From: an uncultured Pseudomonadales bacterium
GTDB taxonomy: Bacteria; Pseudomonadota; Gammaproteobacteria; Pseudomonadales; Porticoccaceae
NCBI GenBank assembly: GCA_943788445.1
Contig: CALSQH010000003.1
Span: forward strand, 620,001-684,000
Direction: 5' to 3'
DNA length: 64,000 nucleotides
A model generated the notes under the pieces. It did no database searches, had not been told where the DNA came from, and worked only from the letters and a program-made list of their open reading frames with translations. A program made the translations under genes and the position numbers. Positions within the stretch are counted from its first letter, which is position 1. Each line of letters starts with the position of its first letter. Of the stretch, positions 43,378-53,063 are shown piece after piece.

Positions 43378-44217
43378 ATGAACGAAGAGTCATCCAATAG
43401 CACTCCAGAAAGATCTTTTTTAGCCAAGATTGGCCGGATGTTTTCTCAAAACCCGAAGAACTCCGACGATGTTGCCGATATTTTGCGCAGTGCCGAAAAC
43501 GAATCGATTATTGACGCCAGCGTACTGCAAATTATGGAGGGCGCTCTAAAAGTATCTGACCAACAGGCTCGGGAAATCATGATCCCCCGCTCGCAGATGG
43601 TTATTATCGAAGATGACTTCACCCTAGAACAGGTACTCGAAGTAGTCATCACCTCTCAGCACTCGCGCTTTCCCGTTGTTGGCGAATCTTCCGACGACGT
43701 TAAAGGCATACTGCTGGCCAAAGAAATGTTGCCCCTGCTACTCTCTGATAAAGGCTCATTTAACCTCCAATCACTGTTGCGCCCCGCCACCATTATTCCC
43801 GAAAGCAAACGCCTCAACGTTCTACTCCAAGAGTTTCGCGAGCAACGCTATCATATGGCCATAGTGGTCGACGAATACGGCGGCGTGTCAGGCCTGTTAA
43901 CCATTGAAGATATTCTCGAAGAGATTGTTGGTGAAATTGAAGATGAAACCGACGAGCACGAGCAGGCACAAATCAGACACAAAATAGACGGCATTTTTAC
44001 CGTCGAAGCAATTACCGAGATCGACGACTTTAATGAATTCTTTGATGTTGGCCTTGCCGACGATGAATTTGATACCGTCGGCGGGTTAGTGCTTCACGCC
44101 TTTGGCAGGCTACCCAATGTTGATGAAACCGTCACCATCGATGGCTTTGGATTCAAGGTTGCAGCCGGAGACAAGCGTAAAATCACTGCATTGGAAGTGA
44201 AGAAAATCGCCCTATGA
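43378..44217 (+). CDS. corC: CorC/HlyC family CBS-domain protein (YbeX)
   Basis: The 279-residue cytosolic protein has two CBS domains (about 70-190, with REIMIPRSQMVII and MAIVVDEYGGVSGLLTIEDILEEIVGEI) and a C-terminal CorC_HlyC domain (about 200-277). There is no DUF21 membrane part, as expected for YbeX/CorC. It has been linked to Mg2+/Co2+ homeostasis and ribosome function. Its stop overlaps the lnt start by 4 nt. Confidence 0.92.
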   Translation: MNEESSNSTPERSFLAKIGRMFSQNPKNSDDVADILRSAENESIIDASVLQIMEGALKVSDQQAREIMIPRSQMVIIEDDFTLEQVLEVVITSQHSRFPVVGESSDDVKGILLAKEMLPLLLSDKGSFNLQSLLRPATIIPESKRLNVLLQEFREQRYHMAIVVDEYGGVSGLLTIEDILEEIVGEIEDETDEHEQAQIRHKIDGIFTVEAITEIDDFNEFFDVGLADDEFDTVGGLVLHAFGRLPNVDETVTIDGFGFKVAAGDKRKITALEVKKIAL

Positions 44218-45752
44218 TGCGTTTAGCCCGAGGGCAAAAATTTCTCGCCCTCTTCGCCTCAGGAAGCTTACTACCACTCTCTCTGGCACCCTTTTATTAC
44301 TGGCCCATTGCCATTCTCTGTATCGCGGTACTATTCCGCACACTGCAATACCAAACAGTAGAACAGGCCTTGGTGAAATCTGCTGTGTTCGGCTTCGGAA
44401 TGTTCTTTGCCGGGGTTAGCTGGGTATATGTCAGCATCCATGATCACGGCTTTATCCCCGCACCTTTGGCGCTTATCGCAACCACATTATTCTGCCTGTT
44501 TATCGCACTTCTTTTTGCCCTCCCTTTTGCTCTCAGCGCATTAATTCCGCAACGCTCCGGATCCTGGCTTATCGGATTACCGGCTATTTGGGTTTTGAGC
44601 GAATGGTTTCGAAGCTGGATATTGACCGGCTTCCCCTGGCTCTACAGCGGCTATATACACACTGAAACCTGGCTGAACGGTTGGGCGCCGATTGGCGGGG
44701 TGCTATGGCTAAGCTTTATCACTGCACTGGCCGCCGCAACCCTAAGCCAGCTGACCCAGCCCCACAGAAACCAGCGCAGTGTGAAAGTGGCTTTTCTAGC
44801 AATTACCCTAACCGTAGTAAGCGGTTACTTTTTACAGCAGATCCGCTGGACCGAGCCCACCGGAAAAAACCTCTCAGTGGTTCTAGTTCAGCCCAATATC
44901 GATCAAAACAAGAAGTGGACCCACAGCGAAAGGCAGGGGATATTACAGCAACTCCAAGCCCAGACTCAGCCGCATTGGGGTGCTGATATGATTATCTGGC
45001 CAGAAGCAGCCATTCCGGCCACTCCACAATATGTCAGTAATTTTTTAGTTGAAGTTGACCGACAGGCAAAAGTGAACCAAACAGCCCTGCTAACCGGTAT
45101 ACCTACTTATGATGCGGGCAGTCAGTCCTATTTCAACTCAGTATTAGCTCTGGGTGCGACTCAGGGTCAATACGACAAAACCCGACTGGTGCCCTTCGGT
45201 GAATATGTTCCGATCCAATCACTGTTGCGTGGGATGATCAAATTTTTTGATTTGCCCATGTCATCTTTCTCGCTCGGTGCCGCAAACCAGCCATTGCTGA
45301 ATGTCGCCGGTGAAAAGATTGCCACGGCAATTTGTTATGAGATCGTCTACCCCAATCTGGTCGCAAGTATGGCTAGAGACGCAACAGTCATATTGACCGT
45401 AAGTAACGACGCATGGTTTGGCCGCTCAATTGCGCCGCGTCAACATATGCAGATGGCTCGTATGCGAGCGCTGGAAAATGCCAAGCCAATGATGCGCAGC
45501 ACCAGTAACGGGGTTACTGCACTGGTTAATTATCGCGGCGTGATCACCGCAAGAATTGAACAATTTACTGCTACAGAGTTATCGGGACATATTGCACCAC
45601 GTACTGGGCAGACAATATTCTCACAGACCGGCTCATGGCCAACAGTGATAATGTGTTTGCTCCTGTGTGGCGGGTTAATTATTCGAAAACAGATATCGAC
45701 ATTATTTCAAAAAGAGGCTCAAAAAGAGGTTCAAGATGAACATTCCAATTAA
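44214..45752 (+). CDS. lnt: Apolipoprotein N-acyltransferase Lnt
   Basis: The 512-residue protein has about seven membrane segments (six N-terminal, one C-terminal) and a periplasmic nitrilase domain (about 225-480). The Glu-Lys-Cys catalytic triad is visible in [23 protein letters not shown] and [11 protein letters not shown]. It adds the third acyl chain to lipoproteins in the inner membrane. It overlaps corC by 4 nt upstream and the peroxiredoxin gene by 17 nt downstream. Confidence 0.95.
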   Translation: MMRLARGQKFLALFASGSLLPLSLAPFYYWPIAILCIAVLFRTLQYQTVEQALVKSAVFGFGMFFAGVSWVYVSIHDHGFIPAPLALIATTLFCLFIALLFALPFALSALIPQRSGSWLIGLPAIWVLSEWFRSWILTGFPWLYSGYIHTETWLNGWAPIGGVLWLSFITALAAATLSQLTQPHRNQRSVKVAFLAITLTVVSGYFLQQIRWTEPTGKNLSVVLVQPNIDQNKKWTHSERQGILQQLQAQTQPHWGADMIIWPEAAIPATPQYVSNFLVEVDRQAKVNQTALLTGIPTYDAGSQSYFNSVLALGATQGQYDKTRLVPFGEYVPIQSLLRGMIKFFDLPMSSFSLGAANQPLLNVAGEKIATAICYEIVYPNLVASMARDATVILTVSNDAWFGRSIAPRQHMQMARMRALENAKPMMRSTSNGVTALVNYRGVITARIEQFTATELSGHIAPRTGQTIFSQTGSWPTVIMCLLLCGGLIIRKQISTLFQKEAQKEVQDEHSN

Positions 45753-46260
45753 ATTTCTACTAGCCATACTCTTGGCGGCAACATCTATCACTGCCACCGC
45801 ACTTCAAGTGGGCGATCAGGCGCCTGACTTTCTACTCCAAGCCACCGACGGAAAAAGCTACAGCCTCAGCCAGTTTAGAGATAAGCAAGCAGTGGTTATC
45901 GCCTGGTACCCCAAGGCCTATACCAGCGGCTGCACTATCGAATGTAAATCTCTGGCCCAAAACGGCCACCTGCTTAAGCGTCTTGAAGTGGCCTATTTTA
46001 TGGCCAGTGTCGACTCTCTCAAAGATAATAAGGGCTTTGCCAAAGAGACCGAAGCGGACTTTCCACTGTTGAGCGACCCCACAAAAAAGACCGCTAAAGA
46101 CTATGAAGTACTGGCGTTCTACGGTGTGCCAAAACGCCACACTTTCTATATCGACAAAAACGGCAAAATTCTTTTTATTGATACCAATATCAATCCAGAC
46201 ACCTCCGCTGAAGATATGGCAGCCAAACTCGAAGAGCTCGGTGTACCCGCCAAAAGCTAG
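45736..46260 (+). CDS. Exported PrxQ/BCP-like peroxiredoxin
   Basis: The 174-residue protein has a signal peptide (about 1-22, ending in TATA/LQ) and an AhpC/TSA-type thioredoxin fold. The active site is [16 protein letters not shown], where the peroxidatic Cys is followed five residues later by a second Cys, the PrxQ resolving arrangement. It should detoxify peroxides in the periplasm. The usual PxxxTxxC proline is present. It overlaps lnt by 17 nt, so the two are coupled. Confidence 0.87.
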   Translation: MNIPIKFLLAILLAATSITATALQVGDQAPDFLLQATDGKSYSLSQFRDKQAVVIAWYPKAYTSGCTIECKSLAQNGHLLKRLEVAYFMASVDSLKDNKGFAKETEADFPLLSDPTKKTAKDYEVLAFYGVPKRHTFYIDKNGKILFIDTNINPDTSAEDMAAKLEELGVPAKS

Positions 46261-46297
46261 TGCATTTTAACTGCTGTTAGATAGGCCTCTGTTACCC

Positions 46298-46303
46298 TAT
46301 AAT
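46298..46303 (+). promoter_or_regulatory. Candidate -10 element before leuS
   Basis: TATAAT lies about 38 nt before the leuS start in an 80-nt gap. A matching -35 is weak (TGTTAG, 17-nt spacer). Confidence 0.3.
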
Positions 46304-46340
46304 TCACGCCTATTTTAAAACCAACAAGCAGTGAATCTTC

Positions 46341-48938
46341 ATGACCATGGAACAGCAATACCATCCCGCAGAATTAGAGCGCGAAGCCCAGCAATACTGG
46401 ACTGACAATCAAACCTTTGAAGTCACAGAAGATCCGGATAAAGAAAAGTTTTACTGCCTGGCCATGTTCCCCTATCCCAGCGGTAAGCTGCATATGGGTC
46501 ATGTGCGCAATTACACCATCACTGATGTAATCGCTCGCTACCAGCGAATGCAAGGCAAAAATGTCCTTCATCCGATGGGTTGGGATGCCTTTGGTCTACC
46601 GGCAGAAAATGCCGCGATTCAAAATAACACCGCTCCAGCTAAATGGACCCATGAAAATATCGCTTATATGAAAGCTCAGCTTAAATCGCTGGGCTTTGGT
46701 ATCGACTGGTCCCGTGAGCTGGCCACCTGCGAGCCAGATTACTACAAGTGGGAGCAGTGGTTTTTCACCAAACTCTATGAAAAAGGTATGGTCTACAAAA
46801 AAACCAGTGCAGTTAACTGGTGCCCTCACGATGCCACTGTACTCGCCAACGAGCAGGTTATTGACGGCTGTTGCTGGCGCTGTGATAGCCCAGTAGAACG
46901 CAAAGAAATTCCTCAGTGGTTTATTCGCATTACCGACTATGCCGAACAACTGCTTGATGATCTGGATGATTTAGAACACTGGCCAGAGCAGGTCAAAACT
47001 ATGCAGCGCAACTGGATTGGCAAGAGTCGTGGCGTGAATATGACTTTTGATCTGTCCGTCGCTGTGGGCGAGCACCAAAGCTTTGATGTGTATACCACCA
47101 GACCAGATACATTGATGGGCGTAACCTATTTAACCCTAGCTACCCAGCATCCAATTGCCCTTGTAGTAGCGCAAAATAATCCCGAATTGAATGAATTTAT
47201 CAGCGACTGTCAGTCCCAGCAGGTCTCGGAAGCTGAAATGGCAACCATGGAAAAACGCGGGATGGATACCGGCATCACGGCTGTGCATCCCTTAACCGGC
47301 GAGACTGTGCCAGTCTGGGTCGGCAACTATGTACTGATGGACTACGGCTCCGGCGCAGTGATGGCGGTACCTGCCCATGATCAGCGCGACTATGAGTTCG
47401 CCAAAAAATACCAGCTGGACATCAAACAGGTTATCGCACCAGCTAAAGATGAAGTCTGCGATATAGACAGCGAAGCCTTTGTCACCAAAGGCCTGCTAGT
47501 AAATTCCGGCAAGTACGATGGTTTAGATTTTAATGGCGCTTTCGACGCGATTGCCGCAGCGCTTGAAGAATCTGATCACGGCTCAGTAACGACAAATTAT
47601 CGACTACGCGACTGGGGGGTTAGCCGCCAGCGTTACTGGGGCTCGCCAATTCCAATGTACAACTTGGCCGAGGGCGGGGAAATTCCCGTGCCATTAGATA
47701 GACTGCCAGTAGTCTTGCCCACTGATGTTGAAATGGATGGCATTCAATCGCCGATCAAAGCCGATCTCGAGTGGAAAAAAGCCGAGCTAGACGGCCTTGC
47801 AGTTGAACGTGAAACCGACACCTTCGATACCTTTATGGAATCATCTTGGTATCACGCGCGATTTACCTGCTCCGATCTGGACAGCGCCATGCTCGACCCC
47901 GCGCGTGCCGATTACTGGCTACCGGTTGATCAATATGTTGGCGGCATTGAGCACGCTATTCTGCACCTGCTGTATGCGCGCTTTTACCACAAGCTATTGC
48001 GCGACGAGGGCTTGGTCAGCAGTAGTGAGCCGTTTAAGAGTTTGCTCTGCCAGGGCATGGTGCTAGCCGAGTCGTTCTATAAAGATAATGCTGGCCGCAA
48101 AGAATGGTTATCGCCATTGGATGTGACTGTCGAGAGCGATGAAAAAGGTCGCACTATCAAAGCCACCGAAACTGCCACTGGCGAAGAAATTCACAGCGGC
48201 GGCGTAACCAAGATGTCAAAGTCAAAAAACAATGGAGTCGACCCACAGACCGCAATCGACAAACACGGTGCAGATACAGTGCGCCTGTTTACCATGTTTG
48301 CTGCACCCCCAGAGCAGACACTGGAGTGGAACGATGACGGCGTTTCTGGTGCCCATCGCTTTCTGCGCAAGCTGTGGACTACGGTTCATGCCCATCTGCA
48401 ATTGGGTACTGTTGAGTCCTTAAACACAGATATTTTGAATGACGGACAAAAAAATCTGCGGCGCAAAACGCACGAAACCATCAACAAGGTCAACGATGAT
48501 TACGGCCGCCGCAATACCTTTAATACCGCCATTGCCGCTGTAATGGAATTATTAAATGAAGTCGGCAAACTCAACGACAATGAAGCCCAAAGCATTGCTG
48601 TTCGTCACGAAGCACTGACCAGCGCAATTTTATTGCTCTCGCCCATTGCACCGCATATCTGTCACAGCCTGTGGCACGCCATGGGCAATCAGGAAGCGGT
48701 TGCAGATGCTGCCTGGCCTATACTGGATGAATCAGCGCTGGTACGCAGCTCAATCGAGATGGTGATTCAAGTAAACGGTAAAGTGCGCGGTAAAATCCAA
48801 GTGGCTGCAGATGCATCCAAGGATGACGTTGAGAAGCGGGCTCTTGACGACGGCAATGTTCAGCGCTTTACCGAAGGCGTTACGATTCGAAAAATCATTG
48901 TGGTTCCGGGAAGACTGGTTAATATAGTTGCTAATTAA
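46341..48938 (+). CDS. leuS: Leucyl-tRNA synthetase
   Basis: The 865-residue class I synthetase has the HIGH-type motif in [15 protein letters not shown] (about 49-63), the CP1 editing domain with the TTRPDT block (about 253), the KMSKS motif in [13 protein letters not shown] (about 629) and the C-terminal domain ending in [13 protein letters not shown]. It charges tRNA-Leu. It starts the leuS-lptE-holA run. ATGACCATGG gives two near starts; I use the first. Confidence 0.97.
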   Translation: MTMEQQYHPAELEREAQQYWTDNQTFEVTEDPDKEKFYCLAMFPYPSGKLHMGHVRNYTITDVIARYQRMQGKNVLHPMGWDAFGLPAENAAIQNNTAPAKWTHENIAYMKAQLKSLGFGIDWSRELATCEPDYYKWEQWFFTKLYEKGMVYKKTSAVNWCPHDATVLANEQVIDGCCWRCDSPVERKEIPQWFIRITDYAEQLLDDLDDLEHWPEQVKTMQRNWIGKSRGVNMTFDLSVAVGEHQSFDVYTTRPDTLMGVTYLTLATQHPIALVVAQNNPELNEFISDCQSQQVSEAEMATMEKRGMDTGITAVHPLTGETVPVWVGNYVLMDYGSGAVMAVPAHDQRDYEFAKKYQLDIKQVIAPAKDEVCDIDSEAFVTKGLLVNSGKYDGLDFNGAFDAIAAALEESDHGSVTTNYRLRDWGVSRQRYWGSPIPMYNLAEGGEIPVPLDRLPVVLPTDVEMDGIQSPIKADLEWKKAELDGLAVERETDTFDTFMESSWYHARFTCSDLDSAMLDPARADYWLPVDQYVGGIEHAILHLLYARFYHKLLRDEGLVSSSEPFKSLLCQGMVLAESFYKDNAGRKEWLSPLDVTVESDEKGRTIKATETATGEEIHSGGVTKMSKSKNNGVDPQTAIDKHGADTVRLFTMFAAPPEQTLEWNDDGVSGAHRFLRKLWTTVHAHLQLGTVESLNTDILNDGQKNLRRKTHETINKVNDDYGRRNTFNTAIAAVMELLNEVGKLNDNEAQSIAVRHEALTSAILLLSPIAPHICHSLWHAMGNQEAVADAAWPILDESALVRSSIEMVIQVNGKVRGKIQVAADASKDDVEKRALDDGNVQRFTEGVTIRKIIVVPGRLVNIVAN

Positions 48939-48980
48939 AGCAGCCATTAATCAAAAGCCCGACCAATTAGGACTGTTATT

Positions 48981-49493
48981 ATGATACCAAGATTACTTCT
49001 CCCCGCAATAGTTTTGCTTTTGTCAGCCTGTGGCTGGCAGTTGCGCAACGCCGAGGTGATGCCAAGTAATATTGGCAGCTTACATATCGAGACTCAGGCA
49101 TCTGACAATGTTTTTGTCAGTGAATTGACGCGCGCATTGGATGTCTACGGTATCGACGTGGTATCCAGTGCAGCCGATGCGAACTACTCAGTCGTAATTA
49201 TCGACTTTCGCCAGAATCGACGGATAAGTACATTAAATTCCAGTGCTCGGGCCGCGGAATATCAGCTTAATGAAGATGTCGATTTTTTAATTACCGATCC
49301 CGCTGGCACACCCCTCACTGCACTGCTAACCGCTTCGGTTGAGCAGAGTTATGAAATTGAAGAGCGCGATATTCTCTCCTCTGACAATGAAGAGCGGCTG
49401 GTCAGAATTGAGATGCGCAAAGAGATTGTGCGGCAAATTCTCAACCGCCTCAAAGTATTACAAGTAAAGAACCAGAATCCAGAAAATCCATAG
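48981..49493 (+). CDS. lptE: LPS assembly lipoprotein LptE
   Basis: The 170-residue lipoprotein has lipobox LSAC (Cys17) followed by GWQLRN, the usual LptE/RlpB opening. The mature domain ends in EMRKEIVRQILNRL. LptE plugs the LptD barrel in the outer membrane and helps insert LPS. Position between leuS and holA is conserved, and lptD lies about 3.6 kb away. Confidence 0.93.
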   Translation: MIPRLLLPAIVLLLSACGWQLRNAEVMPSNIGSLHIETQASDNVFVSELTRALDVYGIDVVSSAADANYSVVIIDFRQNRRISTLNSSARAAEYQLNEDVDFLITDPAGTPLTALLTASVEQSYEIEERDILSSDNEERLVRIEMRKEIVRQILNRLKVLQVKNQNPENP

Positions 49494-49496
49494 CCT

Positions 49497-50555
49497 ATGA
49501 AAATACGTGCGGAGCAACTTCAGGGACATCTTAAAAAACCGCTTCTGCCGGTCTATGTTATCAGCGGTGATGAGCCGCTACTGGCTCAGGAATGTGCCGA
49601 TGCTATACGTATAGCCGCACGAACACAGGGCTTCACTGAACGTGAACTGTTTCATTTTGAAGGCAATCCCCAGCATTTCGATTGGAATCCGCTTATCAAT
49701 GAATCCAATTCACTGTCGCTGTTCTCGGATAAAAAAATTCTCGAGATTCGCATACCTGGTAGCAAGCCCGGCGATAAAGGTAGCAAAGCGCTGGCTGAAA
49801 TCTGCGCAAATCCCAATCCAGACAACCTGCTGTTAATCATATTGTCCAAGCTGGAAAAAGCCGCGCAAAACAGCAAGTGGATGAAAACCCTAGAAGCTGC
49901 TGGCGCTCATATTCAAGTATGGCCTGTGGATGCCAACCAAATGCCGCGCTGGATTGATCAACGTCTGAGAGCAGCCAATATCAACGCCAATCAAGAGGCG
50001 GTGCAAGTTCTCGCAGACCGTGTCGAGGGCAACTTGCTGGCGGCAGTACAGGAAATCGAAAAGCTAAAATTATTGGCCCCTCAAGGCGCCGTGGATGGCA
50101 CCATGATGTCATCAGTCGTCACCGATAGCGCGCGCTACAATATCTTTGAATTTGTCGACAAGATCCTGCTTGGCGATGCCCAGTCCGCCGCACGATCTCT
50201 GCGTGGATTGGAAAATGAGGGCACGGATGCGATCCCTCTTCTCTGGGCTATCACTCGCGAACTACGGATTCTGGTCAAAGCCAGTGAACGGGTCGCCAGC
50301 GGTGAGAAAAGCGATTGGGCACTTAAAAAATCCGGCGTTTGGGAGAAGCGTTTACCGCTGTTTCGCGGAGCTCTCAAACGTTTAAGACCTGCTCATCTGC
50401 GCATGCTACTGCGTCAGGCTGGTGCTATAGATCGCGGAATTAAGGGCATGCGTAAAGCGGATATCTGGGATGAGATGGCAACACTCGTGTTATCTTTTGC
50501 CGGCAGCCAAACGCTTCAGCCGGGCAATATTAAGGTCCTTTTACAGAACGATTAA
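49497..50555 (+). CDS. holA: DNA polymerase III delta subunit
   Basis: The 352-residue protein has the HolA opening LPVYVISGDEPLLAQECADAIRIAA (first 40 residues or so) and the three-domain AAA+-like delta fold without a functional P-loop. It opens the beta sliding clamp in the clamp-loader complex. It starts 3 nt after lptE. Its stop overlaps the convergent DUF2007 gene by 4 nt. Confidence 0.94.
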   Translation: MKIRAEQLQGHLKKPLLPVYVISGDEPLLAQECADAIRIAARTQGFTERELFHFEGNPQHFDWNPLINESNSLSLFSDKKILEIRIPGSKPGDKGSKALAEICANPNPDNLLLIILSKLEKAAQNSKWMKTLEAAGAHIQVWPVDANQMPRWIDQRLRAANINANQEAVQVLADRVEGNLLAAVQEIEKLKLLAPQGAVDGTMMSSVVTDSARYNIFEFVDKILLGDAQSAARSLRGLENEGTDAIPLLWAITRELRILVKASERVASGEKSDWALKKSGVWEKRLPLFRGALKRLRPAHLRMLLRQAGAIDRGIKGMRKADIWDEMATLVLSFAGSQTLQPGNIKVLLQND

Positions 50556-50785
50556 TCCTCATCCCCCAGCGCAAAATCACCGCGCTCATAGGCTTTAATA
50601 ATTTCTTCGGCTTTTTCACGATCGGCAGCATTAACCGTAATCGAAAGGTGCCCCAAGGCAGGAACCTCACCCAACCCACCCTGAAGTGCCGTACCATTTA
50701 AAAACACCTGCAGCCCCTCTTGCTCCATCAGACCTTTAAGCAATTGACCTTCAAAATAATCACTGCCGCGATAAACCGTAATCAT
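50552..50785 (-). CDS. DUF2007 family protein
   Basis: The 77-residue protein begins MITVYRGSDYFEGQLLKGLMEQEGL, the strand-helix pattern of the DUF2007 (putative signal-transducing) family, and ends with an acidic tail. It is probably a PII-like small fold. It overlaps VanZ by 4 nt and is the last gene of the amgK-murU operon. Function unknown. Confidence 0.78.
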   Translation of the reverse strand: MITVYRGSDYFEGQLLKGLMEQEGLQVFLNGTALQGGLGEVPALGHLSITVNAADREKAEEIIKAYERGDFALGDED

Positions 50786-51123
50786 TTCACTCTCCTATAA
50801 CAGAGTATAAACAGCCAAACCACCAGTATCCCGCCTGAATTAGCCAGTATATCCCAACCATCGGCTTGGCGATATTTGGTCATGGCTTGCGCAAATTCCA
50901 TACTCAACCCAAAGCCCGCCAGCACAAGCGCCAACGACCATAGCGGAAAGTATTTGCCGTAGGCATGCACGCAAAAAAAGAACAGCATCGCATAAACGGT
51001 GGCGTGACCCACCTTATCCTGTAGTTGAAAGAGTGGTTTTCCACCACCTGGCAGTAAAGATAAAACGATCGTCGCGGCAATACACAGCCAGAAGAGGATT
51101 TGGTATTTATGTCGGGCGATCAT
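50782..51123 (-). CDS. VanZ family membrane protein
   Basis: The 113-residue protein has about four membrane segments and the VanZ-type DKVGHATVYAMLFFF motif. VanZ proteins are named after the teicoplanin-resistance protein, but most small ones have unknown roles in the envelope. It overlaps murU by 17 nt, consistent with coupling to cell-wall recycling genes. Confidence 0.8.
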   Translation of the reverse strand: MIARHKYQILFWLCIAATIVLSLLPGGGKPLFQLQDKVGHATVYAMLFFFCVHAYGKYFPLWSLALVLAGFGLSMEFAQAMTKYRQADGWDILANSGGILVVWLFILCYRRVK

Positions 51124-51814
51124 TAACTGTTTTCCTGTTTTTTATATAAGTGTCTAACTGCTGGTATCTCTCGACAGTCCCCACATCACACCAGTGTCCA
51201 GTATAGATAGATGCACCGACACGTCCGGCGACAATTGCGGGCCGCAGAACATCTCGCAGGGGAAAAGATGCCCCTGCATCATTCTTATAGGCGACAAAGA
51301 GTGCCGGTCTAATCAGGCTAATACCACTAAAGGTAAATCGCTGCCCATCCTCATAGCTGACCAAATTACCTTGCATCGAGAAATCACCTTGCGGATGGTG
51401 GTGGGGATTATCAACCAATACTAGCTGCGCATCTAGACCCTCATGCATATTAATCTCACTCAACTCTGCCAGGGGGAAATCACTCCACACATCACCATTA
51501 ATCAATAAAAATGGTTCATCGCCCAAAAGCGGCAGTGCCCGACTAATGCCACCGCCAGTTTCAAGGGCCTCGATTTCTCGCGACCAACTTATATTGACGC
51601 CAAAGCGCCGTCCATGGTCAGAAAAATACGCTTCTATCTGCTCGCCCAGCCAGCAGGTATTAATAACAATGTGCTCAACCCCTATCGCCGCCAACCGTTC
51701 AATATGACGCTCAAGTAATGGCTTGCCATCTACCGGCAACATAGGCTTGGGGGTTTTATCGGTGAGTGGACGCAGTCGCTCGCCACGCCCCGCGGCTAGA
51801 ATCATCGCCTTCAT
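51107..51814 (-). CDS. murU: N-acetylmuramate alpha-1-phosphate uridylyltransferase MurU
   Basis: The 235-residue nucleotidyltransferase starts MKAMILAAGRGERLRPLTDKTPKPMLPV, the sugar-nucleotide pyrophosphorylase signature. With the sugar kinase AmgK encoded just upstream it forms the MurNAc salvage route to UDP-MurNAc, bypassing fosfomycin-sensitive MurA. It overlaps amgK by 4 nt. Confidence 0.92.
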   Translation of the reverse strand: MKAMILAAGRGERLRPLTDKTPKPMLPVDGKPLLERHIERLAAIGVEHIVINTCWLGEQIEAYFSDHGRRFGVNISWSREIEALETGGGISRALPLLGDEPFLLINGDVWSDFPLAELSEINMHEGLDAQLVLVDNPHHHPQGDFSMQGNLVSYEDGQRFTFSGISLIRPALFVAYKNDAGASFPLRDVLRPAIVAGRVGASIYTGHWCDVGTVERYQQLDTYIKNRKTVNDRPT

Positions 51815-52911
51815 TTAGGCTTATCCTCAATCAACACTTTTTCGCCGCTAGCTTCCTCAGCGGTTCGCCAATCTCTGTACCAATCGTGACTTGGCAGCAG
51901 CGGTTCGATGCGTGCGATAAACCAGCGATAGAATGCTTGGCTCTCTGGGTAACGCTGTGCCGCTTCTAGGGTATAGCGAATAACCAAGGGCAAATCCTTT
52001 AAGTAGCCCGACTTTCCATCCCGCAAACAGAGACGGGCGAAAATTCCCAACACTTTGATATGACGCTGAAGGCCCATTTTGTCAAAACTAGTAAGGAATT
52101 CGCCATCAGTCATATTATTGAGTAACTCGCCCGCCTCGTGGTGACGTTTGTAATCGAGCGCCCGCTTTTCCACTTGGTCGGCAGGAAGATGTAAATAACA
52201 ATCTTTCAGCAGAGATACCAGATCGTATGTGACGGGACCAACCACCGCATCTTGGAAATCAATCACCCCAAGACTGCCGTCTTCAAGCACCATCAAATTA
52301 CGTGAGTGGAAATCTTTGTGCACAACCACCTGAGGCTGCTCAACTGCGCTGCAAATCAAATCCTTATAAAGCTGTGAGAGCATATGCTGCTCTTCATCAT
52401 CCAGACTAATACCGAGCAACTCAGCGATAAACCATTCAGCAAACAAATCCATCTCAGTTTGTAAGCTCTGTGGGTCATAGCAGGTAAAAACGGCAGGCTC
52501 TGGCGTTACTCGCTGTATCGCCATCAGCACGTCTTCGGCCTGAGCGTAGCGTTTGGCAACCGCTGCTGACGCGCTGTCGGCAGCTAATTCAGGCTGCAGC
52601 AGTAGCGTGCCAAAATCTTGTAGAAGGAAAAAACCATTGGCAAAGTCCACGGCGAATACTTTTGGCGTGACAATGCCATGATGCTGAAATGCCATTGCCA
52701 CACTAATGTAGGCTTGGTTTTTTTCCTTTTCTGGCGGTGAATCTACCGCTATCAACGAAGGCTGGCCGAGCACCCGAAAATATCGTCGAAACCCCGCATC
52801 TCCAGCCAAGGGTTGCAGCTCTAATGGTCGCTTAATTTGGTGTGAAGCAGGAAAAAAGTCCGCTATCCAAGCAACAAATATACTGCGTCGGCGATTTTCT
52901 AATGGGTTAAT
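51811..52911 (-). CDS. amgK: MurNAc/GlcNAc anomeric kinase AmgK, probable ATT start
   Basis: The aminoglycoside-phosphotransferase-fold kinase has the catalytic loop VVHKDFHSRN and the metal site VIDFQDAVVG. The first ATG/GTG/TTG in frame (TTG at 52809) would remove the helix before the GDAGFRRYFRV nucleotide motif. Codons upstream remain open and encode NPLENRRRSIFVAWIADFF, a normal AmgK start, until a stop before 52940. The only reasonable initiator there is ATT at 52911, with AAGGGA nine nt upstream, giving 366 residues. It phosphorylates MurNAc at C1 for MurU. It is divergent from lptD. Confidence 0.88.
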   Translation of the reverse strand: MNPLENRRRSIFVAWIADFFPASHQIKRPLELQPLAGDAGFRRYFRVLGQPSLIAVDSPPEKEKNQAYISVAMAFQHHGIVTPKVFAVDFANGFFLLQDFGTLLLQPELAADSASAAVAKRYAQAEDVLMAIQRVTPEPAVFTCYDPQSLQTEMDLFAEWFIAELLGISLDDEEQHMLSQLYKDLICSAVEQPQVVVHKDFHSRNLMVLEDGSLGVIDFQDAVVGPVTYDLVSLLKDCYLHLPADQVEKRALDYKRHHEAGELLNNMTDGEFLTSFDKMGLQRHIKVLGIFARLCLRDGKSGYLKDLPLVIRYTLEAAQRYPESQAFYRWFIARIEPLLPSHDWYRDWRTAEEASGEKVLIEDKPK

Positions 52912-53063
52912 ATCAGTCTTTCCCTTATCGATGGTTTATAACTATTTATTAGCAGCTAGAGACGTTGCCTAAAAAATCTAATTCTATCTTAATTCAGCCC
53001 TCTACTCTGTCAAGATATCAGGTAAAATGCCAGCAAACTATTTATCCGTAAACGGGCAGCATC

